Source: Microbacterium mitrae (lineage in GTDB: Bacteria; Actinomycetota; Actinomycetes; Actinomycetales; Microbacteriaceae). From it: a stretch of DNA of 64,000 nucleotides. The notes beneath the pieces were generated by a model. The model made no database searches, had not been told where the DNA came from, and worked only from the letters and a program-made list of their open reading frames with translations. The position numbers and the translations under genes are program-made. Of the stretch, positions 27,270-36,300 are shown piece by piece. Positions within the stretch are counted from its first letter, which is position 1. The number at the start of each line of letters is the position of its first letter. The stretch is taken from the NCBI RefSeq assembly GCF_008017445.1, contig NZ_VRSW01000004.1, positions 62,001 through 126,000 on the forward strand, in the 5' to 3' direction.

Positions 27270-28625
27270 ATGACTTCGCCAACCCTCGTGTGGTTTCGCG
27301 ATGACCTGCGCATTGCCGACAATCCGGCGCTGACGGCGGCGGCCGAGCGCGGCGCCCCCATTGTTGCCCTCTTCATCCTCGACGAGGAGTCCGCGGGAAT
27401 GCGCCCTCTCGGAGCCGCGAGTCGCTGGTGGCTGCACCACTCGGTGGAGTCTCTGCGTGCCCGGCTTGCCGAGCGGGGGGTTCCTCTCGTGTTGCGGCGA
27501 GGCGCGGCGGGCGTCGTCGTGCGTGCCATCGTGCGCGAGAGTGGTGCGAGCGCGGTTTTCTGGAACCGTCGGTACGCGAGCGCGGAACGCGCGATCGATA
27601 GCGAACTGAAGTCCGGTCTGCGTTCTGATGGTCTCGAGGTGCAGTCGTTCGCCGCATCGCTGCTCTTCGAACCGTGGACCGTTCAGACCGGCGCAGGCAC
27701 GCACTACTCGGTTTTTACCCCGTTCTGGCGAGCATGCCAGGCGTTGCCTGCGCCGCGCCTCCCCCTCCCGGAACCACAACTCCTGCACCCGGGTTCCGCC
27801 GGTGTGCAGAGAATTGTTGCCTCCGACACCCTCGCCGATTGGAACCTCCTGCCGACGGCACCAGACTGGGCGGCGGGGTTGCGCGAAACGTGGACGCCGG
27901 GTGAACCCGCGGCGCACGACCGCCTGCGAGAGTTCGTGGCGACCGACCTCCCCCTGTATGACCAGGCGCGCGACGAGCCTTCCGCTGGCGCCACATCTTT
28001 ACTGTCGCCGCGATTGCGGTGGGGAGAGATCAGTCCGTTCAGCGCCTGGCATGCGGCCACCGGTGCCGGCGGTTCGGCACGATTTCTCAGTGAACTGGGG
28101 TGGCGAGAATTCGCTTGGCACACACTGTTCTTCTTCCCGAACCTCGCGACCGCGAACTTGCGCGCCGAGTTCGACAACTTTCCCTGGCCACAACCTGACG
28201 CGCAGGCATTGCGGGCGTGGCGCGAAGGCAACACCGGCTTCGGCATTGTCGATGCCGGCATGCGCGAACTCTGGCATACCGGCCACATGCACAACCGCGT
28301 GCGCATGATCACGGCGTCGTTCCTGGTTAAGAATCTTTTGATCGACTGGCGCATCGGCGAGCAGTGGTTTTGGGACACGCTCGTCGACGCCGATGCCGCA
28401 AGCAATCCATTCAACTGGCAGTGGGTGGCTGGTTCCGGAGCCGACGCCGCGCCCTACTTCCGCATCTTCAACCCCGAACTACAGGCCAAAAAGTTCGACC
28501 CGCACGGGCTGTACGTGCAGCAGTGGGCCGCCGACGCTTCACCGTTGAAGATTGTCGATCTCGGGCTCACACGCAAGGCTGCGCTGGGGGCGTATGACGT
28601 GGTGAAGCGTTCCGGTCGCCCGTGA
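27270..28625 (+). CDS. phr: Deoxyribodipyrimidine photolyase
   Basis: 451 residues, class I photolyase/cryptochrome family: light-driven repair of cyclobutane pyrimidine dimers with FAD. The antenna domain opens with LVWFRDDLRIADNPAL. The FAD domain contains RFLSELGWREFAWHTLFFFP, GIVDAGMRELWHTGHMHNRV, WFWDTLVDADAASNPFNWQW and PYFRIFNPELQAKKFDP. ATG start with GGAAGAGG upstream. It stands alone between the MFS exporter (divergent) and isocitrate lyase. Confidence 0.94.
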   Translation: MTSPTLVWFRDDLRIADNPALTAAAERGAPIVALFILDEESAGMRPLGAASRWWLHHSVESLRARLAERGVPLVLRRGAAGVVVRAIVRESGASAVFWNRRYASAERAIDSELKSGLRSDGLEVQSFAASLLFEPWTVQTGAGTHYSVFTPFWRACQALPAPRLPLPEPQLLHPGSAGVQRIVASDTLADWNLLPTAPDWAAGLRETWTPGEPAAHDRLREFVATDLPLYDQARDEPSAGATSLLSPRLRWGEISPFSAWHAATGAGGSARFLSELGWREFAWHTLFFFPNLATANLRAEFDNFPWPQPDAQALRAWREGNTGFGIVDAGMRELWHTGHMHNRVRMITASFLVKNLLIDWRIGEQWFWDTLVDADAASNPFNWQWVAGSGADAAPYFRIFNPELQAKKFDPHGLYVQQWAADASPLKIVDLGLTRKAALGAYDVVKRSGRP

Positions 28626-28816
28626 TTCTTCGGGTCGTGTTGAACCGCGGCGCCGGACGGATTTGCCCGCTCCGAGCACAGGATTCTGCACAACAGTAAA
28701 ATTTTCGCGAAACTTCTCCTCCGGATTGGTCAGAAGAAGCCTTCTCACTGCCCCATTGTGAGAATAAGCAAACGCCAATGTGAGTGACCGAGTCACCACC
28801 CGCCGAAGGAGTCATC

Positions 28817-30412
28817 GTGACTGCATTCCAAAACGACAAAGAAGCCGTGGATTCGCTCAAGCAGCAGAACGGTTCCAGCTGGGACAGCGTTAACCCGGAA
28901 TACGTCGCCCGTATGCGTGCACAGAACCGGTTCAAGACGGGTCTGGAGATTGCGCAGTACACCGCAGACATCATGCGCCGCGACATGGCCGAGTACGACA
29001 ACGACTCCTCCGTCTACACGCAGTCGCTCGGTGTTTGGCACGGCTTCATCGGTCAGCAGAAGCTGATCTCGATCAAGAAGCACCTGAAGACGACCAACAA
29101 GCGTTACCTCTACCTTTCCGGCTGGATGGTTGCCGCCCTCCGCTCGGAGTTCGGACCGCTGCCCGACCAGTCGATGCACGAGAAGACATCGGTTCCGGCG
29201 CTCATCGAAGAGCTCTACACGTTCCTCCGTCAGGCTGACGCCCGTGAGCTCGACCTGCTCTTCACGCAGCTTGACAACGCACGCGCCGCCGGCGACGAGA
29301 CGGCAATCGAGTTCATTCAGTCGCAAATCGACAACTACGAAACCCACGTGGTTCCGATCATCGCCGACATCGACGCTGGTTTCGGTAACCCCGAGGCAAC
29401 CTACCTGCTCGCCAAGAAGATGATCGAGGCGGGCGCCTGCGCCATCCAGATCGAGAACCAGGTTTCCGACGAGAAACAGTGCGGTCACCAAGACGGCAAG
29501 GTCACGGTTCCGCACGAGGACTTCATCGCGAAGATCAACGCTGTGCGCTACGCCTTCCTTGAGCTGGGCATCGACAACGGCGTCATCGTCGCACGCACCG
29601 ACTCGCTCGGAGCCGGCCTCACGCAGAAGCTCGCCGTTAGCAACACCCCCGGTGACCTCGGCGACCAGTACAACGCGTTCCTCGACGTCGAAGAGATTTC
29701 TGAGGCCGAGCTCGGCAACGGCGACGTCATCATCAAGCGCGACGGCAAGCTGCTGCGTCCGCGCCGCCTCGCCAGCAACCTCTACCAGTTCCGTCAGGGA
29801 ACGGGTGAAGACCGCTGCGTTCTCGACTGCATCACGTCGCTGCAGAACGGTGCCGACCTGCTCTGGATCGAGACCGAAAAGCCGCACGTCGAGCAGATCG
29901 CTGGCATGGTTGACCGCATTCGCGAGGTCATCCCGAACGCGAAGCTCGTTTACAACAACAGCCCGTCGTTCAACTGGACCCTCAACTTCCGCCAGCAGGC
30001 ATACGACCTGCTCGCGGAGCAGGGTCAGGATGTCTCGGCATACGACCGCGCCGCGCTGATGAACGTCGAATACGACAACACTGAGCTCGCCACCAAGGCG
30101 GACGAGATGATCCGCTCGTTCCAGCGCGATGGTTCCGCTCGCGCCGGAATCTTCCACCACCTCATCACGCTGCCGACGTACCACACGGCTGCGCTGTCGA
30201 CCGACAACCTGGCGAAGGGCTACTTCGGTGACGAGGGCATGCTCACCTACGTTCGCGACGTACAGCGCCGCGAAATCCGCGAGGGCATCGCCACCGTTAA
30301 GCACCAGAACATGGCTGGTAGCGACATCGGCGACAACCACAAGGAGTACTTCGCCGGCGACGCCGCCCTCAAGGCCGGTGGCAAAGACAACACGATGAAC
30401 CAGTTCGGCTGA
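28817..30412 (+). CDS. aceA: Isocitrate lyase, long-form subfamily
   Basis: 531 residues. It splits isocitrate to glyoxylate and succinate, the first shunt step. The active-site loop reads DEKQCGHQDGKVTVP instead of the KKCGH-L-GGK type found in the 430-residue E. coli and mycobacterial Icl1 enzymes. Length and loop match the 531-residue Pseudomonas-type subfamily as I recall it. Further marks: IIADIDAGFGNPEATYLLAK, YNNSPSFNW. The GTG at 28817 is preceded by GAAGGAG. Two strong terminators follow. Codon use is very regular, fitting high expression. Confidence 0.93.
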   Translation: MTAFQNDKEAVDSLKQQNGSSWDSVNPEYVARMRAQNRFKTGLEIAQYTADIMRRDMAEYDNDSSVYTQSLGVWHGFIGQQKLISIKKHLKTTNKRYLYLSGWMVAALRSEFGPLPDQSMHEKTSVPALIEELYTFLRQADARELDLLFTQLDNARAAGDETAIEFIQSQIDNYETHVVPIIADIDAGFGNPEATYLLAKKMIEAGACAIQIENQVSDEKQCGHQDGKVTVPHEDFIAKINAVRYAFLELGIDNGVIVARTDSLGAGLTQKLAVSNTPGDLGDQYNAFLDVEEISEAELGNGDVIIKRDGKLLRPRRLASNLYQFRQGTGEDRCVLDCITSLQNGADLLWIETEKPHVEQIAGMVDRIREVIPNAKLVYNNSPSFNWTLNFRQQAYDLLAEQGQDVSAYDRAALMNVEYDNTELATKADEMIRSFQRDGSARAGIFHHLITLPTYHTAALSTDNLAKGYFGDEGMLTYVRDVQRREIREGIATVKHQNMAGSDIGDNHKEYFAGDAALKAGGKDNTMNQFG

Positions 30413-30446
30413 GTCCGGGTGGCGGGCGATGAGTCGCTCGTTCACC

Positions 30447-30482
30447 GGGCCCATCACGTTTCGACGTGGTGGGCCCTTCGTT
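30447..30482 (+). terminator. Rho-independent-type terminator after isocitrate lyase
   Basis: GGGCCCATCACGT (30447-30459) pairs with ACGTGGTGGGCCC (30464-30476) through a TTCG tetraloop, and TTCGTTT follows. It sits 35 bases after the aceA stop. Confidence 0.85.
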
Positions 30483-30570
30483 TGGCCTTCGTGGCGCCCG
30501 CTGTACGCGCGCTACGGGATCGCGAAACCCGTAACAACGTCGCGACCACCGCAGGCGGGTACACAAAAAT

Positions 30571-30612
30571 GAGGAAGGCCCCAGATTTTCATCCGGGGCC
30601 TTCCTCGTTGTT
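30571..30612 (+). terminator. Second terminator between aceA and the arsenic module
   Basis: GAGGAAGGCCCC (30571-30582) and GGGGCCTTCCTC (30595-30606) form a perfect 12-bp stem followed by GTTGTTCTG. The interval from here to 30817 holds no gene that I can support. Confidence 0.82.
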
Positions 30613-30817
30613 CTGTGGTGTGTTTATTTTTCTGCTGGGATCTCAAACGAATTAATGGAGCCGAGAATCCCGGAAAAACGCGGTTTCCGACGTTTGGCGC
30701 GCAATTTTCCCAAAGCTGGGGTTGAGGCCCCGGAATCTCGCATCAACGATGCCACGCCCATCTCGTCCACATTCTCGAGGCGCACGTGACCATTAGGTGA
30801 ACACTTCCGTCCAGCAT

Positions 30818-30852
30818 TTGCACTTCGCATCGACGTTCTTCAATATAGAAGT
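30818..30852 (+). promoter_or_regulatory. ArsR-type operator and promoter of trxB-acr3-ars operon
   Basis: TTGCAC (30818-30823) and CAATAT (30841-30846) are spaced 17 bases as a -35/-10 pair. Between and over the -10 lies ATCGACGTTCTTCAAT (30829-30844), whose reverse complement matches ATTGAAGAATGTCAAT of the arsR promoter at 14 of 16 positions. The -10 would start RNA at about the A of the trxB ATG (30853), so the message may be leaderless. Confidence 0.6.
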
Positions 30853-31827
30853 ATGTCTATACAAGATGTCGAGTTGGTTATCGTCGGGTCTGGCCCCGCG
30901 GGCTACACTGCTGCAATCTACGCCGCGCGAGCTGGCCTCACGCCCGTCGTCATCGCTGGCTCCGTCAGCGCCGGTGGAGCACTAATGACCACGACCGAGG
31001 TCGAGAACTTCCCGGGCTTCATCGACGGCGTGCAAGGGCCTGACCTCATGGCGTCAATGCAGGCACAGGCTGAACGCTTTGGTGCGCGCATCGTCATTGA
31101 TGATGCAACGAATCTTGACCTCGCCGGGGACACCAAAGTCATCGCGACTGGGCGCGGTGATGTTTACCGGTCAAAAGCCGTCATCCTCACAATGGGCTCC
31201 GCGTATCGCAAGCTTGGCGTGGCTGACGAAGACCGCCTCACCGGCCATGGCGTGTCCTGGTGCGCGACCTGCGACGGATTCTTCTTTCGTGAGCAACACA
31301 TCGTTGTCGTCGGCGGTGGCGACTCCGCAATGGAAGAGGCTCTGTTCCTAACCCGGTTTGCCGCGAAAGTCACCGTGGTCCACCGCCGGGGTGAGTTCCG
31401 CGCATCCCGCATCATGGCTGAACGAGTCCTCAGCCATCCGAAAATCAGCATCCAGTGGAACAGCGAGGTGGACTCGTTGGTGGGCGCGGAAAAGCTAAGC
31501 GCGGTCACTCTTCGCGACACCGTCACTGGTGAAATTCGCGACCTAGCCGCGACAGGTCTGTTCATTGCAATCGGTCACGACCCTCGCTCCGAACTTGTCA
31601 TCGGACAGGTCGACACCGACAGCGATGGCTACGTTCGAGTTGACCACCCGTCTACCCACACCAATCTTCGGGGTGTTTTTGCAGCTGGAGACCTCGTCGA
31701 CCACACCTACCGCCAAGCCATCACGGCCGCCGGCACGGGATGCGCTGCCGCTCAAGACGCACAACAGTTCCTCGCCGCACTCGACGGCCCCCTCAGCCAG
31801 CGCGCGGTCCAGGAGGAGTTCGCATGA
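30853..31827 (+). CDS. trxB: Thioredoxin reductase of the arsenic operon
   Basis: 324 residues. FAD domain starts VIVGSGPAGYTAAIYAARAG; the redox pair is WCATCDGFFF (residues about 137-146); NADPH site GGGDSAMEEALFL; FAD end motif GVFAAGDLVD. It reduces thioredoxin with NADPH. First in an operon with acr3 and two arsenate reductases, it likely supplies reductant for thioredoxin-dependent arsenate reduction. No ribosome-binding site precedes the ATG, which fits leaderless translation. Four-base overlap with acr3. Confidence 0.92.
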   Translation: MSIQDVELVIVGSGPAGYTAAIYAARAGLTPVVIAGSVSAGGALMTTTEVENFPGFIDGVQGPDLMASMQAQAERFGARIVIDDATNLDLAGDTKVIATGRGDVYRSKAVILTMGSAYRKLGVADEDRLTGHGVSWCATCDGFFFREQHIVVVGGGDSAMEEALFLTRFAAKVTVVHRRGEFRASRIMAERVLSHPKISIQWNSEVDSLVGAEKLSAVTLRDTVTGEIRDLAATGLFIAIGHDPRSELVIGQVDTDSDGYVRVDHPSTHTNLRGVFAAGDLVDHTYRQAITAAGTGCAAAQDAQQFLAALDGPLSQRAVQEEFA

Positions 31828-32915
31828 GCGCGACCACCGCTGTCCCCTCACCCACACGGAACAGGCTCTCCAAGCTCGACCGTTGGCTTCCTGTGTGGAT
31901 TGGCGCGGCTATGGCCGCCGGGCTTCTCATTGGCCGCTTCATCCCCGCTTTTTCGGAGGCGCTAGCGCTCCTGGAAGTCGGCGGCATCTCGGTGCCCATT
32001 GCCATTGGTCTATTGGTGATGATGTACCCCGTGCTCGCGAAGGTGCGTTACGACCGCGTCGCTGCAGTCGCCGGCGACAAACGACTGCTCATCTCCTCCC
32101 TGGTACTCAACTGGCTCGTCGGCCCAGCGCTGATGTTCGCTCTCGCCTGGCTATTCCTGGCCGACCTCCCCGAGTATCGGACGGGCCTCATCATCGTCGG
32201 TCTTGCCCGCTGCATCGCCATGGTCGTCATCTGGAATGACCTTGCCTGCGGCGACCGTGAAGCGGCCGCCGTGCTCGTCGCCATCAACTCGGTGTTCCAG
32301 GTGGTGGCGTTCTCGCTGCTCAGCTGGTTTTACCTGACAGTGTTGCCTGGTTGGCTCGGCCTAGACAGCGAGGGTCTTGACGTTTCCATCTGGCAGATCG
32401 CGCTGAACGTCCTGTTCTTCCTCGGCATCCCACTCATAGCGGGCTTCGCGTCTCGCCTCGTCGGTGAGAAGGTGAGGGGACGCGAGTGGTACGAAGAAAA
32501 GTTCCTCCCGAAGGTTGGTCCCTGGGCTCTGTACGGACTCCTGTTCACTATCATCCTGTTGTTCGCTCTGCAGGGTAAGCAGGTCACCTCCCATCCGTGG
32601 GATGTCGCACGCATCGCGCTACCTCTGCTCGCTTACTTCGCCATCATGTGGTTCGCGGGTATCGGGCTTGGCAAAGCACTGGGAATGAATTACGCACGCT
32701 CCACAACCCTCGCGTTCACCGCAGCGGGCAACAATTTTGAACTCGCAATCGCCGTCGCTATCGCCACCTTTGGAGCAACTTCGGGGCAAGCACTCTCCGG
32801 CGTCGTCGGCCCACTCATCGAGGTTCCCGTGCTCGTCGGACTCGTCTACGTGTCCCTCTGGGTCGCGAGGCGCTGGTTTCACACCGACCCACTCCGGCAG
32901 GAGGCAATGAAATGA
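31824..32915 (+). CDS. acr3: Arsenite efflux pump Acr3
   Basis: 363 residues, ten predicted membrane helices, bile acid/arsenite permease superfamily. The Acr3 marks are IGLLVMMYPVLAKVRYD, the Cys in GLARCIAMVVIWNDLACGD, and FTAAGNNFELAIAVAIA. It expels arsenite, the product of the downstream reductases, driven by membrane potential. Start is the ATG at 31824 overlapping the trxB stop; the longer frame to 31740 lies in trxB. The stop overlaps the next start as ATGA. Confidence 0.95.
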   Translation: MSATTAVPSPTRNRLSKLDRWLPVWIGAAMAAGLLIGRFIPAFSEALALLEVGGISVPIAIGLLVMMYPVLAKVRYDRVAAVAGDKRLLISSLVLNWLVGPALMFALAWLFLADLPEYRTGLIIVGLARCIAMVVIWNDLACGDREAAAVLVAINSVFQVVAFSLLSWFYLTVLPGWLGLDSEGLDVSIWQIALNVLFFLGIPLIAGFASRLVGEKVRGREWYEEKFLPKVGPWALYGLLFTIILLFALQGKQVTSHPWDVARIALPLLAYFAIMWFAGIGLGKALGMNYARSTTLAFTAAGNNFELAIAVAIATFGATSGQALSGVVGPLIEVPVLVGLVYVSLWVARRWFHTDPLRQEAMK

Positions 32916-33874
32916 CCACGGAATGCCCGCCTGTCGCGGTCTCGGCTATGGGCGAATCGTCTGCCGCGACCGTCGCGGCGACGCTCAAAGCGCTCTCTGA
33001 CCCCCTTCGCATCCGGATGCTGTCAGCAATCTCGACCGACCCGCGCGGTGAGGCATGCGTCTGCGACCTCGAAGCTCTTGCGCATGTCTCTCAGCCGACG
33101 ATTTCTCACCACCTGAAGGTGATGCGTGACGCAGGCGTCCTTGAATCCGAACGCCGTGGCACGTGGGTGTACTACAGCATCACGCCATCACAGCGGGCGG
33201 CAGTGACAGCTCTACTCGACTCGTTTACGCCAGCGGCGGTATCTCCAGAATCGGCTGAGACGAAGGTGATTGACGTGGATGCGCGCCTCGACCACATCGC
33301 GGCCGACTTGCAGGAAGCCCACCCTTCACTCGATGCGCAGCTCGTTGCTTTTGTCGTCCGTGAGTCCTATGCAGGGCTTGCCCGGCGGGCAACAGTGTCC
33401 ACTCTGATACTGCCGCTGGCTGAAAAGTTCGCACGGCAGCGACTGACCGATCTCTCGCGCGACAAGACGCTGACCAAGCCACAGGTGCTCTTCGTCTGTG
33501 TAGCGAATGCCGGACGCTCACAGCTCGCTGCGGCGCTGGTTAATCAGCGCTCAGGAGGGCGAATCGTTGCTCGTTCAGCAGGGTCTACCCCGGCCGGAAG
33601 CATAAATCCATATGTCCGCTCGCTCGTCGAGGTCATCGACCCCGACGGCGTAAACGACGCGTTCCCGAAGCCGCTCACTGACGACGCCGTTCGCGCGGCT
33701 GACATCGTCATCACCATGGGATGCGGCGATGTCTGTCCCATCGTTCCCGGCGTGCAATACCAAGACTGGGCCGTCGGTGACCCCGCACTTGCCTCGCCGC
33801 AAGGGGTCGAAGCTATTCGTGACGACATTGCACGCCGCGTTGACACACTAATCTCATCACTGGAAAGGGCTTGA
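32912..33874 (+). CDS. ArsR repressor-arsenate reductase fusion
   Basis: 320 residues in three parts. Residues 20-105 are an ArsR winged helix with metal-site Cys49 and Cys51 (EACVCDL) and recognition helix SQPTISHHLKVM. Residues 120-180 form a helical segment (LDAQLVAFVVRESYAGLARR). From about 192 comes a low-molecular-weight phosphatase-type arsenate reductase with the CX5R loop VCVANAGRSQLAAAL and later MGCGDVCPIVPG. One polypeptide would thus sense arsenite, bind DNA and reduce arsenate. A stand-alone ArsC follows directly, so the fusion adds to it. Each domain keeps its key residues. Confidence 0.93.
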   Translation: MTTECPPVAVSAMGESSAATVAATLKALSDPLRIRMLSAISTDPRGEACVCDLEALAHVSQPTISHHLKVMRDAGVLESERRGTWVYYSITPSQRAAVTALLDSFTPAAVSPESAETKVIDVDARLDHIAADLQEAHPSLDAQLVAFVVRESYAGLARRATVSTLILPLAEKFARQRLTDLSRDKTLTKPQVLFVCVANAGRSQLAAALVNQRSGGRIVARSAGSTPAGSINPYVRSLVEVIDPDGVNDAFPKPLTDDAVRAADIVITMGCGDVCPIVPGVQYQDWAVGDPALASPQGVEAIRDDIARRVDTLISSLERA

Positions 33875-33875
33875 A

Positions 33876-34277
33876 ATGACCGCCACCACTGTACTTTTCG
33901 TCTGCATTCACAACGCCGGACGCTCCCAGATGGCCGCCGGCTTCCTCCGCGAACTCGCCCCCGACATCCGTGTCCTCTCGGCGGGTTCAATCCCAGCAGA
34001 CCAGATCAATCCCACTGCGGTGGAGGCCATGGCGGAGGTCGGCATCGACATCGCCGGACAGCAGCCCAAGCTTCTTTCTACCGAAGCCGTTAAGGAATCG
34101 GATGTCGTCATCACGATGGGCTGTGGCGATGCCTGCCCGTTCTTCCCGGGCAAACGCTACGAAGACTGGAAACTCGACGACCCGGCGGGTCAGGGCATCG
34201 AGCCAGTTCGTGTAATTCGAGACGAAATTCGCGGGCGCATTGAAGGGCTTATTGCAAGCCTTCATCCTCGTTCGTAG
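33876..34277 (+). CDS. arsC: Arsenate reductase, thioredoxin-type
   Basis: 133 residues, low-molecular-weight tyrosine-phosphatase fold. Catalytic loop LFVCIHNAGRSQMAA with Cys10 and Arg16; redox cysteines follow in ITMGCGDACPFFPGK. It reduces arsenate to arsenite, regenerated by thioredoxin, for export by Acr3. ATG one base after the fusion gene's stop. Its last 29 bases overlap the convergent abiV-like pseudogene. Confidence 0.93.
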   Translation: MTATTVLFVCIHNAGRSQMAAGFLRELAPDIRVLSAGSIPADQINPTAVEAMAEVGIDIAGQQPKLLSTEAVKESDVVITMGCGDACPFFPGKRYEDWKLDDPAGQGIEPVRVIRDEIRGRIEGLIASLHPRS

Positions 34278-34922
34278 GCTGTGGGGTCTCTGCCCCGTCT
34301 GGCAGAGGCCCAGAATCTGCAGAGTGTTCCACCATGAGTGCGAGCAGTTCGCGGGTTTCTGCTTCATAACCCGGTTTGCCCATGTTTTGAAACGGCTCAC
34401 TACTCTTCTTCTCAGGGTCGTTGAAGCGATAAGACGCATTCCTCAACGGGGTTCCCGGAATCGCATCTTCGCGCCCGTTAATGTCAATCCCCAGGCTCGA
34501 ACATGTATTGAATCAGCTCAGCTGAGGCCGCTGGAATGCCTTCTTCCTGCTGGTCCTGTCGCTTCCCCTCGATGTGTTCTCCGAGTCGCAACTGCCACCC
34601 AATCTGATGCACGGCAGCCAATACGCGTTCCAGCATCTCCTTGTCTGCGACGTCACCTGGCTTCATGACATCGCCCGTCTTTGAGACGTCGACATAGAAG
34701 CCTCGCAGTTTTGCCCGGTCGTGCCTGCTCGTTCACCCTCGGATGGCGCCGAGTTCTGCCTCATTTGCCTCAGGGTCTGCGGCCTCCACACCAAACCAGT
34801 AGTCCTCATTGACCAGGAAGAAGCTGGGCTGCGTTGAAGAGGCTATGGGCGTTCTCCAAGAGCGCATCTGTGAGCGCGATGACCTGAGCTGGCGTGAAGT
34901 TCGGAAGTTGTCGACTACCCAT
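34249..34922 (-). pseudogene. AbiV-like abortive infection gene, decayed
   Basis: Read on the minus strand, three frames join into one protein. From the ATG at 34922: LPNFTPAQVIALTDALLENA to NAAQLL, then a one-base shift near 34,818. The second frame reads LVNEDYWFGVEAADPEANEA, an in-frame TGA near 34,735, and continues KLRGFYVDVSKTGDV to MFEPGD. A second shift near 34,490 leads to INGREDAIPGTPLRNASYRF and a stop at 34249. The opening helices and the LRGFYVD segment match AbiV-family abortive-infection proteins as I know them. The usual EE-GK helix is missing, so an internal deletion is also likely. Non-functional. Confidence 0.65.
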
Positions 34923-34992
34923 GCCCACATTCTGGCGTGCATCCTGCACGTATTAGAAGCCGCGAGCAACGTGCTCGCGGCTTCTCATACAC

Positions 34993-36300
34993 TCATCGGG
35001 TTCCGATGGCACCCAACTGAATCAATTCGGGCGCAGGGGCGGCACAGCAGCTGCCCGTTGACGGGGCATCACCGAAATCGCCGGCCCCTCCGCAAACGCC
35101 AGTGTCGGGAAGGACAAGCTCACGGCGCGCAGCGGCCTCGCTATCACCCGCCAGCGCGGCAACTACCGAACGAACTTGCTCATACCCGGTGAGCGCCAGG
35201 AAGGTAGGCGCGCGTCCATAGGACTTTGCTCCGACGATATAGAAGTCAGTCTCGGGCTGCACCAACTCGCGTGCCCCGGTTGCCCCGATGGAGCCGCAGG
35301 AGTGCAGATTCGGGTCGATCTCCGCAGCGATGCCAGACACCGCTTGTAGAACCTCATCCGTTGATGTTCGCACTTCGGACAAGTACGAAAAATCGGGGCG
35401 GAAACCGGTCAAGGCGAAGACCTGGTCGACGTTCTCGATGCGCTCGCCTTCTTCCCCGAGAATCGCGAGAGTTCCTTCCGATTCGACGAACTGCGCGACA
35501 CGGAAGCCGCGAATAAGTTCTACCGCGCCCGTCTCGACAGCGCGTTGCGCACCATTGCCCAGGGCCGCCCGCTCCGGCAATTCATCTGCAGAGCCGCCAC
35601 CAAAAACCCCCAAGCCCGCCTTTCGACGCAAGAGCCAGGTCACCTTCGTGGCCTTGTCGCGTCTGGCCAATGAGGCAAGGCGAATGATTGCGTGCGATGC
35701 CGAGTGCCCAGCGCCCACCACGACGATGTGCTTGCCCGCATACTCCTTCACGCTTTCGGGGATATCCTGCCTCAGTCGCTCCTTCAAGGCCGATTCACCG
35801 AGCGCTGGGGATCCGTCAGCACCTGCAGGATTCGGCGTCTGCCACGTGCCGCCTGCGTCGATGACGGCACGCGCTAGAACACGAGATTCGTCACCGTCGG
35901 CATTCGTGACGTGCAGTACGAACGGCGTCCGCGAACGTGTCGATGACACCGTGCGGTCGCGGCCCTGGCGAGTCACAGCGGTTACACGGCTGTCGTATCG
36001 AACGACGTCGCCGAGCGCTTGCGCCAGTGGCTCTAGGTACTCAGATACCCATTCTCCACCGAGCGGGTAACCCTTAGTCGGAGCCTTCCAGCCAGTCGGT
36101 TCCAAGATTTCCCGAGCTGCTGCATCGGTCAGTTCCGGCCACGCTGAAAACAGCCGCACGTGCGACCACTCACGGACGGCTGGAGCGGCTTCAAGCCCCG
36201 CTTCAAGAACCATGACAGGCAGGTTTCGATTGACTAGATGAGCTGCCGCAGCCAGACCCTGAGGACCTGCACCAATGACAACAACGGGATACTCAGACAC
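34993..36300 (-). CDS. FAD/NAD(P)-binding flavoprotein of arsenic operons (ArsO-like)
   Basis: 435 residues. FAD Rossmann motif VVVIGAGPQGLAAAAHLV at the start, NADPH motif IVVVGAGHSASHAIIRLA near residue 190, and FALTGFRPD near 320. Such flavin monooxygenase-like proteins (ArsO) recur in ars clusters; the reaction is unproven. The C-terminus has a Cys cluster (GVCGGAGDFG, then GSCCAAPAPE) that could bind arsenite. I chose the GTG at 36300, preceded by GAGGAGAATT; the frame extended to 36636 is antisense to arsR. Confidence 0.85.
   Translation of the reverse strand: MSEYPVVVIGAGPQGLAAAAHLVNRNLPVMVLEAGLEAAPAVREWSHVRLFSAWPELTDAAAREILEPTGWKAPTKGYPLGGEWVSEYLEPLAQALGDVVRYDSRVTAVTRQGRDRTVSSTRSRTPFVLHVTNADGDESRVLARAVIDAGGTWQTPNPAGADGSPALGESALKERLRQDIPESVKEYAGKHIVVVGAGHSASHAIIRLASLARRDKATKVTWLLRRKAGLGVFGGGSADELPERAALGNGAQRAVETGAVELIRGFRVAQFVESEGTLAILGEEGERIENVDQVFALTGFRPDFSYLSEVRTSTDEVLQAVSGIAAEIDPNLHSCGSIGATGARELVQPETDFYIVGAKSYGRAPTFLALTGYEQVRSVVAALAGDSEAAARRELVLPDTGVCGGAGDFGDAPSTGSCCAAPAPELIQLGAIGTR

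Noticed and set aside
28793..30457. 554-codon minus-strand open frame
   Set aside because: Complete mirror of isocitrate lyase; Val/Asp/Leu-rich composition is a by-product of its strongly biased codons.
34240..34668. Plus-strand 142-codon frame after arsC
   Set aside because: The opposite strand carries recognisable AbiV-like segments; the plus frame has no motif.
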